Shown here: piece by piece, positions 24,331 through 33,059 of the stretch
How the letters are laid out: the number at the start of each line of letters is the position of its first letter
Numbering within the stretch: position 1 is the first letter of the stretch
Source: CALEMW01 sp035447065
Lineage (GTDB): Bacteria; Krumholzibacteriota; Krumholzibacteriia; LZORAL124-64-63
DNA: 64,000 nt
Assembly (NCBI GenBank): GCA_035447065.1
Contig: DAOTGJ010000003.1
Coordinates: 81,803 to 145,802, forward strand
Reading direction: 5' to 3'
Notes under the pieces: generated by a model
The model's database searches: none
What the model was told of the DNA's origin: nothing
The model's input: only the letters and a program-made list of their open reading frames with translations
Translations under genes and position numbers: made by a program

Positions 24331-25287
24331 TCAGCTCAGCTCCAGCATCCGCTCGATGGGCACGCGCGCCTTCTCGCCCAGGGCGCGGTCAAGCACCACC
24401 TCCGGCGTGCGGTCGCGCATGCAGAGGTAGAGCTTCTCCAGCGTGTTGAGCTTCATGTAGGGGCACTCGTTGCAGCTGCAGGACTCGTCCGCGCCGGGCA
24501 CCGTGAGGAAGGACTTGCCCGGGCTCTCGCGCCGCATCTGGTGCAGGATGCCGGGCTCGGTCACCACGATGATCTCCGACGCGTCCGTCTCCCGCGCGAA
24601 CTTCAGCAGCGCGGCGGTGGATCCGATATGGTCCGCGTGCTGCAGGATGGCGTCCGTGCACTCGGGGTGCGCCGCCACCACCGCCTGCGGGTGCAGCGCC
24701 TGGATCTCCACCAGCTTCTTCTCCGAGAACTGCTCGTGCACCTCGCAGCTCCCGTCCCAGAGCACCATCTCGCGGCCGAGCTGCTGGGACACCCAGCGGC
24801 CCAGATGCCGGTCCGGGGCGAAGACGATGGGCCGGTCCTCCGGCACCGAGGCCACGATGCGCAGGGCGTTGCCCGACGTGCAGATGAGGTCGCTCATGGC
24901 CTTGGTGTGGGCCGAGCAGTTGATGTAGCTGATCACCGTGTGGTCCGGGTAGCCCTTGAGGAACTCCGCGAAGGCCTCGGGGGGGCAGCCGTCGGCCAGG
25001 CTGCAGCCGGCGTTGAGGTCCGGCAGCAGGACCGGGGTGTCCGGGTTGAGGATCTTGGCCGTCTCCGCCATGAAGTGCACGCCCGCGAACACGATCACGT
25101 CCGCGTCCGCGCGGGCCGCGGCCTGGCTCAGGGCCAGGGAGTCGCCCACGTGGTCGGCCACGTCCTGCACGTCGGCCTCCTGGTAGTAGTGGGCCAGGAT
25201 GACGGCGTTCATCTCGCGGCGCAGGCGGTCGATCTCGGCGAAGAGATCCAGGTCGGGCGACACCGGGGCGGTCACGGGATCGGTCAT
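24331..25287 (-). CDS. nadA: quinolinate synthase NadA
   Basis: 318 aa. It condenses iminoaspartate with dihydroxyacetone phosphate to quinolinate in NAD synthesis. The three [4Fe-4S] ligands are visible as Cys95 (LNAGCSLAD), Cys210 (HPEC) and Cys275 (CNECPYMKL). Other conserved blocks are NAVILAHYYQ, GDSLALSQ and YINCSAHTKA. The usual partners nadB and nadC are not in the window. It is followed by a cysteine desulfurase gene. Confidence 0.96.
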   Translation of the reverse strand: MTDPVTAPVSPDLDLFAEIDRLRREMNAVILAHYYQEADVQDVADHVGDSLALSQAAARADADVIVFAGVHFMAETAKILNPDTPVLLPDLNAGCSLADGCPPEAFAEFLKGYPDHTVISYINCSAHTKAMSDLICTSGNALRIVASVPEDRPIVFAPDRHLGRWVSQQLGREMVLWDGSCEVHEQFSEKKLVEIQALHPQAVVAAHPECTDAILQHADHIGSTAALLKFARETDASEIIVVTEPGILHQMRRESPGKSFLTVPGADESCSCNECPYMKLNTLEKLYLCMRDRTPEVVLDRALGEKARVPIERMLELS

Positions 25288-25332
25288 GGGCCGGGCCTCT
25301 CGGGAAAGGGGATTCGGGGACCGTCCCGGTTC

Positions 25333-25361
25333 AATGTCGTCACGCCGGGAAACGGCGGCAA
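25333..25361 (-). promoter_or_regulatory. candidate promoter of nadA-cysteine desulfurase
   Basis: Minus strand: TTGCCG (25361-25356), 17-nt spacer, GACATT (25338-25333), 46 nt before the nadA ATG. The same -10 hexamer occurs at 14576. Confidence 0.4.
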
Positions 25362-25368
25362 GTCCCTA

Positions 25369-25397
25369 TGGACAAGGGGTTGGCGGATGCTTACTAT
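25369..25397 (+). promoter_or_regulatory. candidate promoter of the propeller lipoprotein gene
   Basis: TGGACA (25369-25374), 17-nt spacer, TACTAT (25392-25397), 97 nt before the ATG. Divergent from the nadA promoter. Confidence 0.55.
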
Positions 25398-25493
25398 TCA
25401 TGGAGCCGGTCCGCGACGCCCACGTCCTGCACGTGCCGCGTCGCCCAGTGCCCGCATGCCGACCCCACCATACACTCGAGGGATCGATCCGCA

Positions 25494-26639
25494 ATGAAAA
25501 ACGGCTTCCCGTTCCATGCGTACCGCTCCACCGCCGCCTGGCGTCTGCTGCCCCTGCTGCTCGCGGTGCTGGTCATGGCGCTGATCGCCGGCGGCTGCAG
25601 CGACGAAGAGAACACCGACGTCACCCAGACCCCCTTCCCCGAGCCCGAGCTCCAGCCCTGGCTCCTGGACGTGTGGGGCACCGGACCGGACGACGTCTAC
25701 GTGGTGGGCCAGCCCAACGTGCTGCTGCACTGGAACGGCTCGGCCTGGACCCTGGTGGACGGCATCGGCCCCGACGTGCTCACCGCGGTCTGGGGCACCG
25801 GCACCGGCACCGTCTACGCCGTGGGCCACGGCGGCGCCATCCTGCGCGGCAGCGGCACCTCCTTCACCGGCATGGCCAGCGGCACCGAGGAGAACCTCTA
25901 CGACGTGGGCGCCGGCCCGTACGACGCCATCTACGCCGTGGGCGAGAAGGGCGCCATCCGCCGCCTCTCCGGCAACACCTGGGTCTCCACCCAGCAGCTG
26001 GCCTACCGCTACAGCGATCAGGACGTGGCCCTGGACACGCTGGTGCTGAACGAGGACATCCAGTCGCTGACCACCGTCAACCCCTACGGCCTCGCGGGCG
26101 ACCACGCGTCGGTGCTCATGGAGAACGACATCCCCGCCTACGACCACGAGTGGCTCTGGGGCGCCATCAGCGACACCACCGGCTTCATCAAGGCGGGCGC
26201 CTACGGCGACGCCCTGGAGGACACCTACCTGGGCAACAAGCTGGGCCGCGTGCTGCGCCTGGTGGACGACCCTGCCGACGGCCTGACCTGGGAGCTCCTG
26301 GCGGACGCCAACGGCGACGAGGCCCGTCCCGCCACCTTCCCCCAGGCCATCTCCGGGCTCTGGTTCGACGCCGCCAACGCCCGCCTGCTGATCACCACCA
26401 GCGCCGGCCGCATCGGCTCGCTGATGACCGACGGCAGCGCTTCGGAGATCCTCTACGCGGACACCGCCTGGCTGTCGTCCGTCTGGGGCGCCGGCAACGG
26501 CGAGATCTGGGCCTGCGGCAAGGAGGGCGTGGTCCTCTACAGCGACGACGACGGCCTCACCTGGACCCAGGTGGAGGTCCCGCTGCCCGACACGTCGGGC
26601 AAGTCCGGCATCGGCAAGTACGGACGTCTCGATCCCTGA
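25494..26639 (+). CDS. lipoprotein with beta-propeller-like repeats
   Basis: 381 aa from ATG 25494. A long signal with lipobox IAGGC (Cys ~35) is followed by repeats such as VWGTGPDDVYVVG, VWGTGTGTVYAVGHGGAIL, YDAIYAVGEKGAI and VWGAGNGEIWACGKEGVVL. W-G-x-G-x-x-x-[VI]-[YW]-x-[VC]-G units are typical of blade strands in secreted propeller proteins. The protein is probably anchored on the envelope; its ligand is unknown. It has its own promoter and a strong terminator. Confidence 0.8.
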   Translation: MKNGFPFHAYRSTAAWRLLPLLLAVLVMALIAGGCSDEENTDVTQTPFPEPELQPWLLDVWGTGPDDVYVVGQPNVLLHWNGSAWTLVDGIGPDVLTAVWGTGTGTVYAVGHGGAILRGSGTSFTGMASGTEENLYDVGAGPYDAIYAVGEKGAIRRLSGNTWVSTQQLAYRYSDQDVALDTLVLNEDIQSLTTVNPYGLAGDHASVLMENDIPAYDHEWLWGAISDTTGFIKAGAYGDALEDTYLGNKLGRVLRLVDDPADGLTWELLADANGDEARPATFPQAISGLWFDAANARLLITTSAGRIGSLMTDGSASEILYADTAWLSSVWGAGNGEIWACGKEGVVLYSDDDGLTWTQVEVPLPDTSGKSGIGKYGRLDP

Positions 26640-26654
26640 GCGTCCGCTCCCCCG

Positions 26655-26685
26655 GGCCCGGCCGCCGTGCGGCCGGGCCTTTTTT
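26655..26685 (+). terminator. strong rho-independent terminator
   Basis: Perfect 10-bp stem GGCCCGGCCG / CGGCCGGGCC with a 5-nt loop and six T. Confidence 0.95.
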
Positions 26686-26719
26686 CCGTGTTCCATCCCT
26701 TGATCGAGGAGGTTCCCCC

Positions 26720-28648
26720 ATGACCCGGACCGGCTTCGCCCGTCGTCTGGTCTCGGCCGCGCTCGCGTGCGTGGTCCTGGCCGTCGGCACCGCCCTGGCC
26801 TACGAGCCCGACCCCGCGGCTCCGCGCTCCGCCGTCCCCGCCGAGTACACGTGGAACTGGTCCCACGTCTTCCCCGACGTGGCCGCGTGGGAGACCGAGC
26901 TCGCCGCCGTGCAGGAGCTCGTGCCCACCCTGGCCGCCTTCGAGGGCCGCCTGGGCGAGAGCGCCGACACGCTGTACGAGGCCGTGTCCACCATGGAGGA
27001 GGCCAGCCAGCGCCTCATGCGCCTGTACGCCTACACGCAGCTGCGCCTGGACGTGGAGCTCTCCAACCCGGAGAACCAGGCCATGCAGGGCAAGGTGGGC
27101 TTCCTGTTCCAGCAGTTCGGCGGCACGGTCAGCTACATGACCCCCGAGCTGCTGTCGCTGCCCGAGGCCACCATCGACGCCTTCCTGGCCCAGAAGGCCG
27201 AGCTGAAGGTCTACGAGTACTACATGCGCGACATCCAGCGCATGAAGGCCCACACCCTGAGCAAGGCCGAGGAGCGCATCCTGAGCATGGCCGGCCAGGT
27301 GCGCGGCGCCAGCGCCGAGGTCTCCGAGAAGCTGCGCGACGTGGACCTGACCTTCCCCGACATCCTGCATGAGGACGGCACCCTGCGTCCCCTGACCCTG
27401 GCGGGCTTCGGCCGGGCGCGCTCCAGCGGCTCCTACGCCCAGCGCAAGCTGGCCTCGGAGGCGTTCTTCTCCACCTTCCGCCAGTTCGAGAACACCCTGG
27501 CCGCCACCCTGGACGGCGTGGTGAAGTCGCACCTGCTGACCAAGGAGCTCCGCGGCTACGACAGCTGCCTGGAGGCCGCGCTCAAGGGCGACAACATCGA
27601 CCCCAGCGTGTACCGCAACCTCATCGACACCATCAACGCCAACCTGGACCGCACGCTGCACAAGTACGTGGACCTGCGGCGCAAGGTGCTGGCCCTGGAC
27701 GGTCCGCTGGACTTCGCCAACCTCTACAACCCCCTGCTGGACGGCGAGGAGCGCGCCTACCCGTACGAGGAGTGCCGCACCATCCTGGCCGAGGGCCTCA
27801 AGCCCCTGGGCAAGGAGTACGTGGGCCTGGTGAAGACCGCCGCCGACCCGGCCAACGGCTGGATCGACGTGTACCCCAACAAGAACAAGCGCACGGGCGC
27901 GTACAGCTCCGGCATCGTGGCCTGGATGGACGGCGGCCACCCCTACGTGCTGCACAACTACGACGACACCCTGGACGCCGTGTTCACCACGGCCCACGAG
28001 TTCGGCCACGCCCTGCACACCTACTACAGCTATAAGAACCAGCCCTTCATCTACGGCGACTACACCACGTTCCTGGCCGAGGTCGCCTCGACCTGCAACG
28101 AGGAGATCCTCCTGAGCTACCTGCTGGCCAAGGAGAAGGATCCGGTGCAGCGCCTGATGCTGCTCAACAAGCGCATGGAGAACATCCGTCTGACCATCTT
28201 CCGGCAGACGCTCTTCGCCGAGTTCGAGCTGGCCTTCCACGAGTACGCCGAGCAGGACAACGCCCTGACGGCCGACTTCCTCAACAGCACCTACGCCGGG
28301 CTGATCCAGAAGTACTACGGCCCCAACTTCCAGATGGGCGAGAACGACGCGGTGGAGTGGGCCTTCATCCCTCACTTCAACTACGACTTCTACGTCTTCA
28401 CCTACGCCACGGGCCTGACCAGCGGCATCTCGCTGGCCAAGGAGATCCAGAAGTCCGGGCAGAAGGCGGCCGACCGCTACATCGACAACATGCTCAAGGG
28501 CGGCTCCAGCGCGCCTCCCCTGGACCTGCTGCGGGCCGCGGGCGTGGACATGGCCACCCCCGCTCCCATCGTCACCATGCTGGACCTCTTCGAGGACACG
28601 GTGGCGGAGTTCGACGCCCTGTGGACCAAGACCTTCGGCGCCAAGTAG
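26720..28648 (+). CDS. secreted M3-family metalloendopeptidase (oligoendopeptidase F-like)
   Basis: 642 aa from ATG 26720 (GAGGAGG upstream). The N-terminus is a signal peptide (1-27, ending ALAYEP), unlike typical cytosolic PepF. The peptidase core has zinc motif HEFGH (426-430) with a third ligand Glu in FLAEVASTCNEE, and the M3 helix motif YSSGIVAWMDGGHPYVL before it. It likely cleaves peptides in the periplasm or outside the cell. Single gene between two hairpins. Confidence 0.93.
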   Translation: MTRTGFARRLVSAALACVVLAVGTALAYEPDPAAPRSAVPAEYTWNWSHVFPDVAAWETELAAVQELVPTLAAFEGRLGESADTLYEAVSTMEEASQRLMRLYAYTQLRLDVELSNPENQAMQGKVGFLFQQFGGTVSYMTPELLSLPEATIDAFLAQKAELKVYEYYMRDIQRMKAHTLSKAEERILSMAGQVRGASAEVSEKLRDVDLTFPDILHEDGTLRPLTLAGFGRARSSGSYAQRKLASEAFFSTFRQFENTLAATLDGVVKSHLLTKELRGYDSCLEAALKGDNIDPSVYRNLIDTINANLDRTLHKYVDLRRKVLALDGPLDFANLYNPLLDGEERAYPYEECRTILAEGLKPLGKEYVGLVKTAADPANGWIDVYPNKNKRTGAYSSGIVAWMDGGHPYVLHNYDDTLDAVFTTAHEFGHALHTYYSYKNQPFIYGDYTTFLAEVASTCNEEILLSYLLAKEKDPVQRLMLLNKRMENIRLTIFRQTLFAEFELAFHEYAEQDNALTADFLNSTYAGLIQKYYGPNFQMGENDAVEWAFIPHFNYDFYVFTYATGLTSGISLAKEIQKSGQKAADRYIDNMLKGGSSAPPLDLLRAAGVDMATPAPIVTMLDLFEDTVAEFDALWTKTFGAK

Positions 28649-28674
28649 CCGCGGTCTCCGCACCGGAACGACGA

Positions 28675-28700
28675 CGGGCCGCCCTCGCGAGGGCGGCCCG
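28675..28700. terminator. bidirectional palindromic terminator
   Basis: A 26-bp perfect palindrome (CGGGCCGCCCTCG and its complement) between convergent genes, followed by TTT on the plus strand. Confidence 0.75.
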
Positions 28701-28731
28701 TTTCCGTAACGATCGTGCGGAGAGACGGGCG

Positions 28732-30246
28732 TCAGCGCGCCAAACCGGAGAAGCGCACCCCCACGCCCACGCGGAGCACGTCGCGGTCCAGGCCGCGGGA
28801 CAGGGGTCCGCTGCGGCCGTAGCCCACGCGCAGGCGGGCCGCTCGGTGCAGCTCCAGCCCCAGCGTCACGGTGGCCTGGCCCACCACGCCGCCGTCCACG
28901 TCCACGCCGCCGCCGCCGGCCGCGCCGGCCAGCAGCTCCAGCTCCAGGTCCACGCCGCCGCTCAGGGCGCGGCGCAGGCCGCCGCCGGCCAGGCCCACGG
29001 CGTAGCCGCCGGCGCCGCCGTCGTGGGCGGCCAGGGCGTGGCCGCTGAGGAATCCGTGGCGACCCACGCGCACGTCGATGGCCGCGCCGCCCAGCCCCAG
29101 CCGCTGCTCCGCCTCGCCGCCCTTGCGGCGCAGGCCGGCGGGCGCCGATTCCCACTGCTGGTACACGCGCACGCGCAGATCGCGCGGCAGGTAGTAGCTG
29201 GATCCGGGCACGCGCCAGCCTCCGGTGGCCACGGGCACGCGGAACGAGCGGCCCAGGCCCACCAGCAGGTCCGTGGTGCGGTAGCCGCCGCCCGGGGCGC
29301 CCGTCATGCCGCCGCCCAGGCGGCTGTGGAAGCCGTGGCCCAGCTCGTGCTCCCAGACCAGGGCGCCGCGCACCAGGAAGCCGCCGCCGGTGTCCACGCG
29401 CCCGCCGCCGCCCAGGCCCACGCCGCCGCTCAGGCGCAGCACGTCGCCGGGCGCCAGGGGCATGCGGTAGCCCAGGTCCGTCATGATCTGGGCGTAGCCG
29501 TCGGCGCCGCCTCCCGCGGCCCCGGCCAGGCTCAGCTCCAGCGCCATGCCCTCGCCAAGACCGCTCTCCCAGGCCACGCCCACCAGGGCGTTGGCTTCAT
29601 CGTGCGGCCTGCCGTCCACGCCCGCGGTGCCGGCCCGGGGCCGCGTGGCGATGATCACGGCGTCGAAGCGCTGGTCCAGGGGATGGAAATAGCGGTCGGG
29701 GAACGCCTCGTCCACATCCACGGGCTCGCCGCCGCGCCAGCCGTCGCGCAGGAAGAGCTCCAGGGGGCGCGAGAAGGTCACGGCCACCTGGTCCGAGGAG
29801 ATGGAGCCGTTGGGGAACTCGATCCAGCTCCAGCCCAGCCCCAGATCGCCCAGGCGCGTGGGCAGGGCCAGGCCGGCGTGACCGCGCAGCATGAGGCCGC
29901 CGCCCTGGGGCGCCGAACCGCCGCCGCCGGCGCCCACGAAGACGCCCGTGTCCAGGCGCCAGTCCGCACCCAGGGGCGGACGCCAGGCCGCGCTCAGGCC
30001 GCCCGTGAAGAAGCCGCCGCGCTCGCCCCGGGCCGCGCCGTAGACGGCCGCGCCCAGGTGCCAGTCCTCGTAGGCGTGGGCGCGCAGGCCCAGGCCGATC
30101 AGGCCCATGTCCTCCCCCGCCGCCAGGGTCAGCTCCTCGTACGAGAGCTCCACCGCGGCGGGCAGGGAACGGAACCCCGAGTCCGCGAACAGCGGGCGGG
30201 ATCCCAGCAGCAGGAGCAGCGGAAGCAGGCGGATCCAGGGGGTCAC
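28732..30246 (-). CDS. large Gly-rich outer-membrane-type beta-barrel protein
   Basis: 504 aa, GTG start at 30246. A signal peptide ends at LFADS. The body consists of dense short strands alternating with Gly-rich turns (GAGGGGS, GGVGLGGGGRV, AGAAGGGGVDVDGGV). It ends DVLRVGVGVRFSGLAR, without a terminal Phe. The strand pattern suggests an outer-membrane barrel of about 20 or more strands. No family recognised. It has its own well-formed promoter. Confidence 0.65.
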   Translation of the reverse strand: MTPWIRLLPLLLLLGSRPLFADSGFRSLPAAVELSYEELTLAAGEDMGLIGLGLRAHAYEDWHLGAAVYGAARGERGGFFTGGLSAAWRPPLGADWRLDTGVFVGAGGGGSAPQGGGLMLRGHAGLALPTRLGDLGLGWSWIEFPNGSISSDQVAVTFSRPLELFLRDGWRGGEPVDVDEAFPDRYFHPLDQRFDAVIIATRPRAGTAGVDGRPHDEANALVGVAWESGLGEGMALELSLAGAAGGGADGYAQIMTDLGYRMPLAPGDVLRLSGGVGLGGGGRVDTGGGFLVRGALVWEHELGHGFHSRLGGGMTGAPGGGYRTTDLLVGLGRSFRVPVATGGWRVPGSSYYLPRDLRVRVYQQWESAPAGLRRKGGEAEQRLGLGGAAIDVRVGRHGFLSGHALAAHDGGAGGYAVGLAGGGLRRALSGGVDLELELLAGAAGGGGVDVDGGVVGQATVTLGLELHRAARLRVGYGRSGPLSRGLDRDVLRVGVGVRFSGLAR

Positions 30247-30323
30247 GTGAGTCCGTTTCGCTGACGCCGCCGCGTCCGGCGCGGGGGCGGGTCCGCGGCG
30301 GTCCGGCGAGCGTGTGGACGGGA

Positions 30324-30353
30324 AAGATAGCAGGGGGGAGCGGGGCGTGTCAA
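30324..30353 (-). promoter_or_regulatory. sigma-70 promoter of the Gly-rich barrel gene
   Basis: Minus strand: TTGACA (30353-30348), 18-nt spacer, TATCTT (30329-30324), 77 nt before the GTG start. Confidence 0.65.
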
Positions 30354-30456
30354 AGCGGTGGAAAAGGGTGCGGGAAGGAGCGGCGTTCCCGGGGATCGGG
30401 AGCGGGCCCGGAACGAAACAACGGGCCGCGGCCCCGCCGCAACCCGTTGCTGTCGT

Positions 30457-30532
30457 TGGTAGGCCGCCCGGGACTCGAACCCAGCACCACCTGATTAAAA
30501 GTCAGGTGCTCTACCTGATGAGCTAGCGGCCC
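30457..30532 (-). tRNA. tRNA-Lys (anticodon TTT)
   Basis: 76 nt. Acceptor GGGCCGC/GCGGCCT, anticodon loop CTTTTAA, discriminator A and encoded CCA. Its own promoter lies between it and purA. Confidence 0.97.
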
Positions 30533-30548
30533 ACTCGGATCGGGCCCC

Positions 30549-30577
30549 AACATAGGGGGGCCGACGCGCGGCGTCAA
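30549..30577 (-). promoter_or_regulatory. sigma-70 promoter of tRNA-Lys
   Basis: Minus strand: TTGACG (30577-30572), 17-nt spacer, TATGTT (30554-30549), 17 nt before the tRNA 5' end and just after the purA stop. Confidence 0.75.
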
Positions 30578-30582
30578 AAGGG

Positions 30583-31878
<1,296 letters not shown>

Positions 31879-31925
31879 GATCTGCTCCCGGTTGCGGCGG
31901 ACCGCGCGCGGCGGCCCTGCCTCAC

Positions 31926-31951
31926 AAAAAAACGAGTCTCGCAGCGGAGAC
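31926..31951 (-). terminator. short hairpin with U-tract downstream of the temptin-like gene
   Basis: Stem GTCTC / GAGAC (5 bp), then TCG and seven U on the minus strand. A second, stronger hairpin CCGGACCC / GGGTCCGG lies just before it at 31961-31978. The pair could end the upstream gene or sit in the purA leader. Confidence 0.5.
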
Positions 31952-31995
31952 CGTCGTCCTCCGGACCCGGGGGTCCGGCCCGTAGGATAGTGGAA

Positions 31996-32412
31996 TCAGC
32001 GCCCGTTGAACAGGCTCTTGAGCTCCGACCAGGTAAACTCTTCGTTGTGGGCGGTGGAGCTGCAGTCGGGGGCGCCGGGGTTGCTGGACTCCTCCTGGAC
32101 CCCGTTGTCCGCCACGCCGTTGCCGTCCACGTCCCCCAGCTCCACCCCGTTCAGACAGCCGTCCCCGTCCGAGTCCAGCTTGGCCAGCTCGTAGTTCCAA
32201 CGGCGGCCGGCCGCCAGGAAGTCCAGGCCGAAGTCGTTGAGCTCGAAGCTGTTGGCGTTGGGCTCGGACAGCACGTGGCAGTTGGCGCAGGCGAAGGGCG
32301 TGAAGACGGGCAGCTGCTCCATGTCCGCCTGGGTGGCCGCGGCGGGCGTGGCGAGCAGCGCCGCGAGGGCGGCGAGCAGCAGGAGGTAGGGCATGCCTCG
32401 CGTTGCATCCAT
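31996..32412 (-). CDS. small secreted temptin-like protein with CxxCH, Ca-loop and NE-x2-TWS-x-LK-x-LF tail
   Basis: 138 aa. Signal peptide 1-26. Then FACANCH (Cys42-Cys45-His46), FELNDFGLDF and a DxDxDG-type loop LDSDGDGCLNGVELGDVDG (79-97). This combination matches the temptin Cys/Cys domain, where Cys45 and a Cys in the Ca-like loop can form a disulfide. A c-type heme at CxxCH cannot be excluded. The C-terminus NEEFTWSELKSLFNGR (123-138) is the same tail as in three other proteins, with two extra residues before the final Arg. ATG 32412 is used; ATG 32394 is a weaker alternative. Confidence 0.8.
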   Translation of the reverse strand: MDATRGMPYLLLLAALAALLATPAAATQADMEQLPVFTPFACANCHVLSEPNANSFELNDFGLDFLAAGRRWNYELAKLDSDGDGCLNGVELGDVDGNGVADNGVQEESSNPGAPDCSSTAHNEEFTWSELKSLFNGR

Positions 32413-32444
32413 GCCGTAAGGATAGCACCGACGAATCCGGCCTG

Positions 32445-33047
32445 TCAACGCTCCGCCTCCTCCTGTTCGGCCCCCGTCAGGAGGGCCTGGACCCAGGCGT
32501 GCAGGTCCCCCACCCCTTCGCGGCCCGTGGCGGAGGTGGGGAAGAACGGGGTGTCCGCGGGAAGCTCCAGCACCTGGGCGATCTCGCGGAACCGCTCCGG
32601 GCGCTTGGTGCGCGACACCTTGTCCGCCTTGGTCACCACCACGGCCCAGGGATCGCCGCACTCCTCCAGCCACCGGCGCATCTCGAGGTCCTCGGCCGAG
32701 GGCTTGTGGCGGATGTCCACGAGCTGGAAGACGGCCTTGGGCCGGTCCTCCGCGTTCAGGTAGGCCTGCATCAGCCGGCGCCAGTGGGCGCGGGTCCCCT
32801 TGTCCACCTTGGCGAAGCCGTAGCCGGGCAGGTCCACCAGGTAGTAGCGGTCGTCCACCAGGAAGTAGTTCAGCAGGCGCGTCTTGCCGGGCTTGCCGCT
32901 GGTCTTGGCCATCGCCTTGCGGTTCAGGAACAGGTTGATCAGCGACGACTTGCCCACGTTGCTGCGGCCCACGAACGCGAACTCGGGCAGGACCCGCTCG
33001 GGCCGCCCGTCCAGGTCGGCGGCGCTGGTCACGAACTCCACCTGCAC
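32445..33047 (-). CDS. engB: ribosome biogenesis GTPase EngB (YsxC)
   Basis: 200 aa, GTG start with GGGGAGGG upstream. G1 GRSNVGKSS, G2 GKTR, G3 DLPGYGFA, G4 TKADK and G5 TSAT are in order. It acts in 50S subunit assembly. It starts 12 bp after lon on the same strand, so it is likely co-transcribed with lon. Confidence 0.95.
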   Translation of the reverse strand: MQVEFVTSAADLDGRPERVLPEFAFVGRSNVGKSSLINLFLNRKAMAKTSGKPGKTRLLNYFLVDDRYYLVDLPGYGFAKVDKGTRAHWRRLMQAYLNAEDRPKAVFQLVDIRHKPSAEDLEMRRWLEECGDPWAVVVTKADKVSRTKRPERFREIAQVLELPADTPFFPTSATGREGVGDLHAWVQALLTGAEQEEAER

Positions 33048-33059
33048 GCCGGCCCTCCC

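Noticed and set aside
31996..32412. CANCH as proof of a c-type cytochrome
   Set aside because: A single CxxCH with a DxDxDG-type loop and FGxDF fits temptin-like disulfide domains better, and no distal Met/His ligand pattern was evident.
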